In this document: positions 5,963 through 13,645 of the stretch, in pieces
How positions within the stretch are numbered: position 1 is the stretch's first letter
How the letters are laid out: each line of letters begins with the position of its first letter
Assembly (NCBI GenBank): GCA_020026435.1
Contig: JAHHQK010000047.1
Coordinates: 1 to 15,654 of the forward strand
Origin: Alistipes sp.
GTDB lineage: Bacteria; Bacteroidota; Bacteroidia; Bacteroidales; Rikenellaceae
Reading direction: 5' to 3'
Length of the DNA: 15,654 nt
Program-made: the position numbers and the translations under genes
Notes under the pieces: model-generated
Database searches by the model: none
What the model was told of the DNA's origin: nothing
Seen by the model: the letters and a program-made list of their open reading frames with translations, nothing else

Positions 5963-7440
5963 GACTTACGGATAAATTGAACGGCAGCCTCGATCTTGGG
6001 ATACATCACCTCGTCGTTCTCGATGAAGGGAACGACCTTGCGGAACTCGGTGAAGATCTCCTCGATCAGGGGCGAGGAGTGCAACGGACGGCGGAATTCG
6101 AGGGCCTGGGCCGCATTGAAAAGCTCTATGGCCAGCACACGCTCCGTGTTGTTGACCACGCGGTAGAGCTTCGTGGCAGCGTTGGCGCCCATGCTCACAT
6201 GATCCTCCTGCCCCTGCGACGAGGGGATCGAGTCCACCGATGCGGGCATACAGAGGCCCTTTGTCTGGCTGACGATCGACGCGGCGGCATACTGCGGGAT
6301 CATGAATCCACTGTTCAGACCCGGACGGGCCACCAGGAAGCTGGGCAGGTCGCGCACCCCGGCGATGAGTTTGTAGGTACGACGCTCGGAGATGTTGCCC
6401 AGCTCGGCCAGGGCGATGGCCAGGAAGTCCATGGCCAGGGCGATGGGTTGACCGTGGAAGTTGCCGGCCGAGACCACCAGATCCTCATCGGGGAAGATCG
6501 TGGGATTGTCGGTGGCGGAGTTGATCTCGGTCTCGAAAACACTCTCGACATACTCGATCGTATCCTTCGACGCTCCGTGAACCTGCGGGATGCAGCGGAA
6601 CGAGTAGGGATCTTGGACGTGTTTCTTGGGGCGGGCGATCAGTTCGCTACCCTCCAGCAGACGGCGGAAGTTACGGGCGGTCGTCAGCTGGCCCTTATGT
6701 GCGCGGATCAGATGCACCTGATCGCAGAAAGGATCGATACGTCCGTCGAAAGCATCGAGCGACATAGCTCCGATGCGGTCGGCCCAGCTGCTCAGGCGGC
6801 GTGCCTGCAACAGACACCACACACCGTAGGCACTCATGAACTGCGTACCGTTCAAGAGAGCCAAGCCCTCCTTCGACTGCAATTCGATGGGTTTCCATCC
6901 CAATTCATCCAGCACTTCTCCGGCAGGACGAACGCGGCCCTCATACTCCACCTCGCCCAGGCCCAGCAACGGCAGGCACATATTGGCCAGGGGAGCCAGA
7001 TCGCCCGATGCGCCGAGCGAACCCTGCTGGAAGACCAGCGGGTAGATGTCGTGGTTGAAGAAGTCGATGAGGCGTTCGACCGTGGCGAGCTGCACGCCCG
7101 AATGGCCGTAGGAAAGGGACTGTACCTTGAGCAGAAGCATCAGTTTGACGATCTGTTTCGGGGCGCGCTCGCCCGTGGAGCAGGCGTGCGACATCACGAG
7201 GTTCTTCTGCAACTGAGCCAGATCCTCACGGTCGATCGAAATGTTGCACAACGAGCCGAAACCCGTCGTGATGCCGTAGATCGGGCATTCGGGATGCTCC
7301 ATCTTGCGGTCCAAGTATTCGCGGCAACGGACAATGCGTGTGCGGGCGTCGTCGCTCAAATCAATCGGAATGTGTTTGTCCAAAATCTCGGCAACGCGGT
7401 CCAGAGTAAGGCGTTCCGAGGAAATATGATGGCAGGTCAT
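5959..7440 (-). CDS. hutH: Histidine ammonia-lyase
   Basis: The protein has 493 residues. It removes ammonia from L-histidine to give trans-urocanate, the first step of the pathway. The electrophilic MIO cofactor forms from the Ala-Ser-Gly triad at residues 144-146 in GSLGASGDLAPLA. The catalytic tyrosine lies in YGITTGFG (Y55), and a YAAASIVSQ block and SSQGQEDHVSMG motif complete the HAL/PAL active site. The length is slightly below the roughly 500-510 typical of the family. The gene lies 32 nt behind hutU, the widest gap in the operon, and overlaps hutI by 4 nt. Its leader has no Shine-Dalgarno sequence. Bases -8 to -23 before the ATG are perfectly complementary to the 5' end of the candidate small RNA at 1538-1631, so translation of this gene may be selectively controlled. 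Confidence 0.97.
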   Translation of the reverse strand: MTCHHISSERLTLDRVAEILDKHIPIDLSDDARTRIVRCREYLDRKMEHPECPIYGITTGFGSLCNISIDREDLAQLQKNLVMSHACSTGERAPKQIVKLMLLLKVQSLSYGHSGVQLATVERLIDFFNHDIYPLVFQQGSLGASGDLAPLANMCLPLLGLGEVEYEGRVRPAGEVLDELGWKPIELQSKEGLALLNGTQFMSAYGVWCLLQARRLSSWADRIGAMSLDAFDGRIDPFCDQVHLIRAHKGQLTTARNFRRLLEGSELIARPKKHVQDPYSFRCIPQVHGASKDTIEYVESVFETEINSATDNPTIFPDEDLVVSAGNFHGQPIALAMDFLAIALAELGNISERRTYKLIAGVRDLPSFLVARPGLNSGFMIPQYAAASIVSQTKGLCMPASVDSIPSSQGQEDHVSMGANAATKLYRVVNNTERVLAIELFNAAQALEFRRPLHSSPLIEEIFTEFRKVVPFIENDEVMYPKIEAAVQFIRKS

Positions 7441-7447
7441 TGATGTT

Positions 7448-7463
7448 TGAAGTTTTAAGGTTC
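7448..7463 (-). promoter_or_regulatory. Putative small-RNA target in the hutH translation initiation region
   Basis: The + strand here reads TGAAGTTTTAAGGTTC, identical to 1536-1551 at the 5' end of the candidate small RNA. The hut mRNA, which is the - strand, is therefore complementary to that RNA over 16 consecutive bases, 15 of them in the predicted transcript. The site lies wholly in the 32-nt hutU-hutH gap, 7 nt from the hutH ATG and inside the expected ribosome footprint. Confidence 0.5.
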
Positions 7464-7472
7464 TCTGATCGG

Positions 7473-9494
7473 TTATTTTTCGGGGGCCAGCACCTGGCGG
7501 ATCAACTCCTCGGAGGCGAAGTTGGGCAGGGTGACCTTCAGGTCGGGCGTGCGTTCCATCTCGCGGCGAATGGCGGCCACAGCCCCTTCGTTGCGGGCCC
7601 AGCTACGGCGGGCAATGCCGTTGTTGACATCCCACAGCAGCATCTGGCGGATGCGTCGGTCGGCATCATCCGTGCCGTCGACCACCATGCCGAAGCCGCC
7701 GTTGATGACCTCGCCCCAGCCTACGCCGCCGCCGTTGTGGATCGACACCCACGTAGCACCGCGGAACGAGTCGCCGATGACGTTTTGGATGGCCATATCG
7801 GCCGTGCGGTTCGAGCCGTCGTAGATGTTCGACGTCTCGCGGTAGGGCGAATCCGTACCCGAGACATCGTGGTGGTCACGACCCAGCACAACGGGTGCCG
7901 ACAGTCGTCCGTCGGCTACGGCGCGGTTGAAGGCCTGCGCGATCTTGATGCGGCCCTCGGAGTCGGCATAGAGGATACGGGCCTGCGAGCCTACGACCAG
8001 ATGGTTGCGGCCGGCCTCGCGGATCCAGTGGATGTTGTCGTCGAGCTGACCGCGAATATCCTCGGGAGCCGTCTCACGGATCTGCTCCAGCACTTCGGCA
8101 GCCAGGCGGTCGGTCAGAGCCAGGTCTTCGGGTTTTCCCGAGGTGCAGACCCAGCGGAAGGGACCGAATCCGTAGTCGAAGAACATCGGACCCATGATAT
8201 CCTGGACATAGGACGGATAGCGGAAGTGTCCGTTCGAACCCATGACGGCAGCACCGGCACGCGATGACTCCAGGAGGAAGGCATTGCCGTAGTCGAAGAA
8301 ATACATACCTTTGGCAGTGAGTTTATTGATCGCATCGACCTGACGGCGCAGCGATTCCTGGACGCACTCGCGGAAGCGGACCGGCTCCTCGACCATCATC
8401 TTGTTGGAAGCCTCATAGCTCAGCCCCACCGGATAGTAGCCTCCGGCCCAGGGGTTATGCAGCGAGGTCTGGTCCGAACCCAGATCCACACGGATATCCT
8501 CGGCGGCGAGCCGCTCCCAGAGGTCGACCACGTTGCCCACATAGGCCATCGAGACCACCTCGCGGTCGGCCACGGCCTTGCGGATGCGCGGGATGAGTTC
8601 ATCGAGTGACGAGTGCATCTCGTCGACCCAGCCCTGTTTATAGCGTTTTTCGGCGGCCTTGGGGTTGATCTCGGCAACCACCGAAACCACACCCGAGATA
8701 TTGCCCGCCTTGGGCTGTGCGCCCGACATTCCGCCCAGCCCCGACGACACGAAGAGCATACCGCGCGAATCGGTGCGGCCGTCGTGGTAGCGTTTGCGGG
8801 CGGCATTCATCACCGTGATGGTCGTGCCGTGGACGATACCCTGCGGACCTATATACATATAGGAGCCGGCGGTCATCTGTCCGTATTGCGACACCCCGAG
8901 GGCATTGAACCGTTCCCAATCATCGGGTTTCGAGTAGTTGGGGATCACCATTCCGTTGGTCACCACCACACGCGGGGCATCGGGATGCGAGGGGAAGAGG
9001 CCCATCGGGTGGCCCGAATACATAACCAGAGTCTGGTGGTCGGTCATCTCCGAAAGGTATTTCATCGTCAGGCGGTACTGAGCCCAGTTTTGGAACACGG
9101 CACCGTTACCCCCATAGGTAATCAATTCGTGGGGATGCTGTGCCACAGCCTCATCGAGGTTGTTCTGGATCATCAGCATGATGGCCGCAGCCTGACGGCA
9201 ACGCGCCGGGTACTCCTCGATGGGACGGGCATACATCTTGTAGTCAGGACGCAGGCGGTACATATAGATACGTCCGTAGCGGCGCAACTCCTCGGCAAAC
9301 TCTCGCGCCAGCAGGGCGTGGTGTTTCTGCGGGAAGTAACGCAGGGCGTTCTTCAAGGCCAGCACCTTCTCCTCCTCGGAGAGGATCTCCTTACGTTTGG
9401 GTGCGTGATTGACCTGTTTGTCATAAGGTTTGGCTGCGGGCAAACGATCGGGGATGCCTGCGCGTATGTCGTTCTGAAATTCTTCGAGTGTCAT
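7473..9494 (-). CDS. hutU: Urocanate hydratase
   Basis: The protein has 673 residues. It adds water to urocanate to give 4-imidazolone-5-propionate, using tightly bound NAD+ as electrophile; this is step two of histidine breakdown. Visible signatures are YGGNGAVFQNW (residues 128-138), the NAD-binding GLGGMSGAQPKAG (252-264), the conserved cysteine in WVCTSGKPEDL (C450) and GGVGWGEVINGGFG near the C-terminus. This is the long form of the family; the Pseudomonas type is about 557 residues. I chose the ATG at 9494 because it leaves a 2-nt gap to the upstream stop (9497-9499) and begins with the family-like MTLEEF. The frame stays open to 9548, but that extension would overlap the upstream gene by about 50 nt and is low-complexity. 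A 32-nt gap separates it from hutH. Confidence 0.97.
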   Translation of the reverse strand: MTLEEFQNDIRAGIPDRLPAAKPYDKQVNHAPKRKEILSEEEKVLALKNALRYFPQKHHALLAREFAEELRRYGRIYMYRLRPDYKMYARPIEEYPARCRQAAAIMLMIQNNLDEAVAQHPHELITYGGNGAVFQNWAQYRLTMKYLSEMTDHQTLVMYSGHPMGLFPSHPDAPRVVVTNGMVIPNYSKPDDWERFNALGVSQYGQMTAGSYMYIGPQGIVHGTTITVMNAARKRYHDGRTDSRGMLFVSSGLGGMSGAQPKAGNISGVVSVVAEINPKAAEKRYKQGWVDEMHSSLDELIPRIRKAVADREVVSMAYVGNVVDLWERLAAEDIRVDLGSDQTSLHNPWAGGYYPVGLSYEASNKMMVEEPVRFRECVQESLRRQVDAINKLTAKGMYFFDYGNAFLLESSRAGAAVMGSNGHFRYPSYVQDIMGPMFFDYGFGPFRWVCTSGKPEDLALTDRLAAEVLEQIRETAPEDIRGQLDDNIHWIREAGRNHLVVGSQARILYADSEGRIKIAQAFNRAVADGRLSAPVVLGRDHHDVSGTDSPYRETSNIYDGSNRTADMAIQNVIGDSFRGATWVSIHNGGGVGWGEVINGGFGMVVDGTDDADRRIRQMLLWDVNNGIARRSWARNEGAVAAIRREMERTPDLKVTLPNFASEELIRQVLAPEK

Positions 9495-9496
9495 AA

Positions 9497-11200
9497 TCAA
9501 CCGATTTTTTGATTTACGATTTCCAATATCCTGCTTTCCTCCTCGCACGCACGGCGGGCCAGTTCATCGGCACGGGCCGTCAACTCATCGGCCGTGGCGC
9601 GGTCCTTCAGTCCGGCGGCATTGATCTTCACATTGAGGCACGCGCCCAGCACCGCACTGCGGGCAGCCAGGGCACCCACTCCGGCATCCGACACCGAATT
9701 GGGGTTACCCTCGCGGGCCATGGCCTCCGTGAGCGGGAAGACGCGCATCGAAGCCTCCATCGTGCGCAGGGGCACCTGCGTGGCATAGAGCGTGGCTGCC
9801 TCCAGGGCTGCGGCACGGGCCGCCTTCTCCTCGGGCGTACTCTTGGGCATGGCAAAGACGGCCATGATGCGGTTGAAGGCCGCCGTATCCTCGTCGACCA
9901 GGTGGAGCAGCTCGCCCATCACCTGCTGGCCTTCCTCCGCCACGTCGGAGAACTCCTCCCAGCGGTCGTCCCAGCCGGCCTTATGCGACGAGAGGTTCGC
10001 AACCATCGTGCCGAGGGCCGCACCCAGCGCACCCATATAGGCCGAGATGGAACCTCCGCCCGGTGCGGGGGACTCGCTGGCCGTCTCCTCGGCAAAGCCC
10101 TTGCACGTGAGGTCGATGAGGCGACTCTCCCGATGGGCGTCCTCCAGCATATACTCGATGACCTTCTCGCGGGGGTTGAACTCCTTCAGATCGTCCAGAC
10201 CCATCGACTTGACGGCCAGGCGGATGATCTCCTCCTCGGAGATACCCACCGAACGGTGTTGTTTCCTGAGGAAATATTTTCCGGCGTCGATCAGCGCACG
10301 TTTCGGCACCAGACCCACGATCTCGGTACCCGTGACCCGCACACCGCGGGCATCGGCCTTGCGGCACACCTCGTCGAAGGCCACATGGAGGGGCGTAATC
10401 CCGATGTTGGTGATGTTCATCGACACCTGGGCGATGCCGTACTCCTCGATGAACCATCCGATGGCCTTGGTCGCCTTGAGCGTGCCGGGGCGCATGATGT
10501 TGTTGCCGTCGGCATCCTTAAGGATCTTGCCCGTAATGGGGTTGCCCTCGCGCACGGGACGGCCCTTCTCCCTCACGTCGAAGGCTATGGCGTTGGCCCG
10601 GCGCGTGGAGGTGGTATTGAGGTTGAAGTTGACGGCGATCAGGAAGTCGCGCGCACCCACGGCCGTGGCTCCCGTGCGGGCGATACCCTCATCGAAGGAA
10701 CGCACTCCGTAGTCGGGAGCTCCGCCCTCGGTGTCGGCCATCTTCTCGGGCAGGGCCTCGTATTCGCCCTTGCGGCAGAAGGCCAGGTTGCGGCGTTGCT
10801 CGTTGGAGGCGGCGGCCTCGTAGCAGTAGGTCGGAATCGAAAGCTCGTCCGCAATGCGGCGGGCCAGTCGGCGGGCCAGCTCGGCACACTCCTCCAGGGT
10901 AATGCCCGCGATGGGGATCAACGGGCAGACATCGGTGGCACCCATACGCGGATGCGCGCCCTTGTGCTTGCGCATATCGATCAGCTCCGCCGCCCGCTTC
11001 ACTCCACGGAAGGCGGCCTCGACGACCGATTCGGGATCGCCCACAAAGGTCACCACCGTGCGGTTGGTGGCCTCACCCGGGTCGACATCCAACAACTTCA
11101 CTCCGCCCGATGCCTCGATGGCCGATGTGATTTCATGAATTACGGCTTGATCGCGTCCCTCGCTGAAATTGGGGACACACTCTACGATTCTTTTTTCCAT
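9497..11200 (-). CDS. ftcD: Bifunctional glutamate formimidoyltransferase / formimidoyl-THF cyclodeaminase
   Basis: The protein has 567 residues and two enzymes in one chain. Residues 1 to about 330 are the formiminotransferase N- and C-subdomains, with VPNFSEG (9-15), KGAHPRMGATD (80-90, catalytic H83) and the NITNIGITPLH segment (262-272). Residues about 360-567 are the all-helical cyclodeaminase, with SESPAPGGGSISAYMGALGA (376-395). It transfers the formimino group of formiminoglutamate to THF, releasing glutamate, then deaminates the product to 5,10-methenyl-THF and ammonia. The fusion matches the layout of animal FTCD; many bacteria use separate ftcD and fchA. I chose the ATG at 11200 (MEKRIVECVPNF). 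An upstream in-frame ATG (11284) would lie before the promoter and adds a non-homologous leader. First gene of the operon; it ends 2 nt before hutU. Confidence 0.95.
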   Translation of the reverse strand: MEKRIVECVPNFSEGRDQAVIHEITSAIEASGGVKLLDVDPGEATNRTVVTFVGDPESVVEAAFRGVKRAAELIDMRKHKGAHPRMGATDVCPLIPIAGITLEECAELARRLARRIADELSIPTYCYEAAASNEQRRNLAFCRKGEYEALPEKMADTEGGAPDYGVRSFDEGIARTGATAVGARDFLIAVNFNLNTTSTRRANAIAFDVREKGRPVREGNPITGKILKDADGNNIMRPGTLKATKAIGWFIEEYGIAQVSMNITNIGITPLHVAFDEVCRKADARGVRVTGTEIVGLVPKRALIDAGKYFLRKQHRSVGISEEEIIRLAVKSMGLDDLKEFNPREKVIEYMLEDAHRESRLIDLTCKGFAEETASESPAPGGGSISAYMGALGAALGTMVANLSSHKAGWDDRWEEFSDVAEEGQQVMGELLHLVDEDTAAFNRIMAVFAMPKSTPEEKAARAAALEAATLYATQVPLRTMEASMRVFPLTEAMAREGNPNSVSDAGVGALAARSAVLGACLNVKINAAGLKDRATADELTARADELARRACEEESRILEIVNQKIG

Positions 11201-11229
11201 ATAATGAGTGTATTTTGATTTCCCAATTT

Positions 11230-11264
11230 CAAATATAACAAATATTCCCAAGATTTGGCACAAA
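11230..11264 (-). promoter_or_regulatory. Promoter of the hut operon
   Basis: The - strand has a -7 box TATATTTG (11237-11230), 29 nt before the ftcD ATG. A TTTG at 11264-11261 lies 23 nt further upstream, at the long end of accepted spacing. This places the 5' UTR at about 22-26 nt. The non-ideal spacing leaves room for activator control. Confidence 0.7.
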
Positions 11265-11291
11265 TTCGTAAGATAAAACACCAAATAACCT

Positions 11292-11330
11292 AAAAATAAA
11301 AAGATCTACCTCTTTTAAAGGAGGTAGATC
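11292..11330 (-). terminator. Terminator between the TonB receptor gene and the hut operon
   Basis: On the - strand, GATCTACCTC (11330-11321) pairs with GAGGTAGATC (11312-11303): a 10-bp perfect stem with an 8-nt loop, followed by TTTTTATTTTT (11302-11292). It ends transcription arriving from the receptor gene about 210 nt upstream and isolates the hut promoter. Confidence 0.9.
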
Positions 11331-11435
11331 CGGATTTTACAGCCGATTGTTGTTAAATTATTTTATTATATAAGGATTCCGCCATCTTTTGCCCGGGGGC
11401 AGGCGCGGGACTCCGACGGGAAGAGGTCGGGGGGG

Positions 11436-11513
11436 GGAGCGGGAGAATTCCATTGCGTCCGCTTCGGAAATTCGACGGACCGAGGAATTTCCGAGACTCG
11501 GCCCGCCCGCTCC
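11436..11513 (-). other. Structured 3' spacer with nested inverted repeats
   Basis: Between the receptor stop (11541) and the terminator lie about 210 nt without a gene. Two nested perfect inverted repeats stand out: the outer GGAGCGGG (11436-11443) / CCCGCTCC (11506-11513) and the inner TCGGAAATTC (11464-11473) / GAATTTCCGA (11485-11494), the latter with an 11-nt loop. In the receptor mRNA these could form a stem enclosing an inner hairpin. A run of nine G (11429-11437) overlaps the outer arm. The function is unknown. Confidence 0.4.
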
Positions 11514-11540
11514 GGCAGCCGTCACGGAAGGTTCACTACC

Positions 11541-13553
11541 CTAACGCCCCTGACCCGAGGATCCCGACGGTCCGACGATCCTCAGGCTCACGCCCCCCGT
11601 AAACCAGGCTCCGGGGAGGGGCAGGCCGCCCAAATCGCAGGCCGGGCGGTCGAGGATATTCGCACAGTCTCCATAGATCCGCACCCGTCCCAACTGCCAC
11701 TCCACGCGGGCGTTGAGCAGGAAGAAGGGGCGGTATTCGCGTTCCACGGAGTGGAAGGAATCCCCCATGGTGGGATACCAGGAGTAGGAACCGTTGCGGT
11801 CGGAAAACACGCCCGAGATTGCGAGCGACAGACGGCGGTGCAGGGCCAGGCGGAGTTTCAAGGCGACCTTATGCTTGAGGAAATCCATGGCCCCGAGGGT
11901 CTTGAGGTCGTTTTTGCGGTCGCTCATCGTGTAGGCATAGCTCAGCGACACATCGCGCAGGAAGCCCTCCTGCGTGTGATAGCCGCCCCCAAGCTCCACG
12001 CCATAGGTATCGAGACAGCTGCTCTGCTCGGAGTGCCATTTACGGCCCATATCCTCGCGCCACACCCAGTCGATCACGTCGCGTCCGGCGCGGTAGAATC
12101 CCCCCGCAGAGACCCTCCACGAGGGGGTCGAGTAGCTCACCGCAAGGCGCAGATTGGTGGCGTATTCGGGTCTCAGGTCGAGATTGTTGATCTGGGCGGG
12201 ACTCGTATAATACAGGTCGGTGAAGGTCGGCAGGCGCATCGACCGCCATACGCCCGTCTCCACCCTCAACCCCCGCACGGGACGCCACGCCCCCGCCACG
12301 CTCCACGACGAACGTGTGCCGTAGGGCGAAAAGGCCGCACCGGCCGAGGCACTCAGATCCACACGCCCCAGCGTCAGCGCATGACGCACCCACACGTTAC
12401 CCGTATGGCGGGCCGTGGCGCAAAGGTAGTCACCATGGGGCCAGGAAAGGCGGTCGCCGAGGTTGGTGCTGTAAATGTGGTTGAAGGCGTAATCGCCCCC
12501 CAGCGACGTCGTGCCCCAGGCCGAGGTGTAGTTCCACCAGAGCCTTGCGCCCACATTGTCGGTATTGTGGCGGTTCATGGCCTCACCGCGGATCCAGTCG
12601 TAGCGGTCGAAATTCTTGCGGTAGGAGGCCGAAGCCCCGAACGAGAGGCGTCCCCACGATTTCAGATAGCGCAGGGAGGCAAGGGCCGTTTGGGTATGTT
12701 CCCACTGATCGGGATTATAGGCCGCATAGAAGCCGTTGGAACCGAAGGCACGCATCTGGAAGCCCGTCTGGAAATCAAGCATCCCCCAGCGGCGTGACGA
12801 GGCCGTGAGGCGGAGGTAGGCGTTACAGGTTTCCGAGTCGGTGTTGTGGCGGTAGCCGTCCGTGCGGCGGTAGGAAGCGGCTCCGAAAAGCGTAAGGCCG
12901 CGTCCCGTGGTTGCACCCGAAAGATGGGCATAGCCGTAGCCGTAGGATCCGCCCGCAGCGTCGAAGAGCAGGTAGTCGGGGAAGAGCGGTGCCGTGCGGA
13001 AGTGGACCGCCCCGGCATAGGCCCCCACACCGGGGACACCCTCCACCAGTTCGATCGAGGAGACAGCCTCCAGGTCCAGCGGCAGAGAATGGGATTGGTG
13101 GCCCGTGCGGGCATCCGTAAAGTCGATGCCGTTGAGCAGCACCGAGGTTTGGTCAAACGAGCCGCCTCGGATCGAGATGTCGGCCTGCGTGCCTCTGCCT
13201 CCCCGCTCGCGGATGTCGACCGAAGGCACTAGGCGAAGCACATCCTCGGGGGTTGTGACCGACGCCCCGACCTCCGATCTGCGATCGAACAGCGGGCTTT
13301 GAGACAGTGCGGCATTGCGCATCGGAGCGGCGGGACTCCCCGCCACATCGACACCCGCAATCCGCAACGAACGGGCTACCGTGAGGCTGTCGGCCGTTTG
13401 GGCCGAGGCCTCCCCGTTCGCAAGCAGGAGCAGGGACATACTCACCGAAAGCACCCCGATCGACACCTCGCGGTGGAACGACACAAAGACCGACCAGCCC
13501 TTGCGACTCCAGCGGCGAAAACGAGGAACAGAGTTCGTTGAGATGTTTTTCAT
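11541..13553 (-). CDS. TonB-dependent outer membrane receptor
   Basis: The protein has 670 residues. An N-terminal signal sequence (hydrophobic SIGVLSVSMSLLLLANG, probable cleavage after ASA at residue 51) is followed by the plug domain (about 85-190): TPEDVLRLVPSVDIRERG, DISIRGGSFDQTSVLLNGI and IELVEGVPGVGAYAGAV. The remaining 480 residues are rich in alternating aromatic/polar strands, as in a 22-strand beta-barrel. It should import a scarce nutrient (cobalamin, siderophore or similar) through the outer membrane using TonB energy. No SusD-like partner is adjacent, so a glycan role is unlikely, but the substrate cannot be read from sequence. The barrel ends VSLRI and is followed by a polar tail of about 11 residues instead of the usual terminal aromatic. 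I chose the ATG at 13553. The frame stays open upstream to 14138, but that stretch lacks coding character and contains the putative promoter. Confidence 0.9.
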   Translation of the reverse strand: MKNISTNSVPRFRRWSRKGWSVFVSFHREVSIGVLSVSMSLLLLANGEASAQTADSLTVARSLRIAGVDVAGSPAAPMRNAALSQSPLFDRRSEVGASVTTPEDVLRLVPSVDIRERGGRGTQADISIRGGSFDQTSVLLNGIDFTDARTGHQSHSLPLDLEAVSSIELVEGVPGVGAYAGAVHFRTAPLFPDYLLFDAAGGSYGYGYAHLSGATTGRGLTLFGAASYRRTDGYRHNTDSETCNAYLRLTASSRRWGMLDFQTGFQMRAFGSNGFYAAYNPDQWEHTQTALASLRYLKSWGRLSFGASASYRKNFDRYDWIRGEAMNRHNTDNVGARLWWNYTSAWGTTSLGGDYAFNHIYSTNLGDRLSWPHGDYLCATARHTGNVWVRHALTLGRVDLSASAGAAFSPYGTRSSWSVAGAWRPVRGLRVETGVWRSMRLPTFTDLYYTSPAQINNLDLRPEYATNLRLAVSYSTPSWRVSAGGFYRAGRDVIDWVWREDMGRKWHSEQSSCLDTYGVELGGGYHTQEGFLRDVSLSYAYTMSDRKNDLKTLGAMDFLKHKVALKLRLALHRRLSLAISGVFSDRNGSYSWYPTMGDSFHSVEREYRPFFLLNARVEWQLGRVRIYGDCANILDRPACDLGGLPLPGAWFTGGVSLRIVGPSGSSGQGR

Positions 13554-13586
13554 CCTGTTGTGATTAAGTTTGGATAACATAGGTTC

Positions 13587-13634
13587 TGCGGCCCGTCCGT
13601 TTAAGGTCGGCTGTTCCCTCCGGGACGGACCGCA
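13587..13634 (-). promoter_or_regulatory. 5' UTR hairpin at the start of the receptor mRNA
   Basis: On the - strand TGCGGTCCGTCC (13634-13623) pairs with GGACGGGCCGCA (13598-13587) over 12 bp including one G-U, with a 24-nt loop. The first base of the stem lies about 4 nt after the -7 box, so the hairpin is expected at or very near the 5' end of the mRNA, about 33 nt before the ATG. It could protect the 5' end from decay or hold a regulatory switch. I do not recognise a known riboswitch. Confidence 0.55.
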
Positions 13635-13637
13635 GAT

Positions 13638-13645
13638 CAAAGGTA
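13638..13645 (-). promoter_or_regulatory. -7 promoter box of the TonB receptor gene
   Basis: The - strand reads TACCTTTG (13645-13638), a full TAnnTTTG match about 85 nt before the ATG. No clear TTTG -33 box is found at the usual distance, so an activator or an alternative sigma factor may be needed. Confidence 0.55.

Noticed and set aside
5977..7443. Long + strand open frame of 488 codons antisense to hutH, with similar long frames antisense to hutI, hutU and ftcD
   Set aside because: These arise from the GC-rich codon use of the genes on the - strand. Their translations are Gly/His/Arg/Gln/Val-rich without motifs, while the opposite strand encodes complete enzymes with all catalytic residues.
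11285..11296. TTTTAGGTTA on the - strand upstream of the hut promoter, resembling the small RNA repeats
   Set aside because: Only 10 nt match, it lies upstream of the transcription start, and it is the same sense as the RNA, not complementary, so it cannot be a pairing target.
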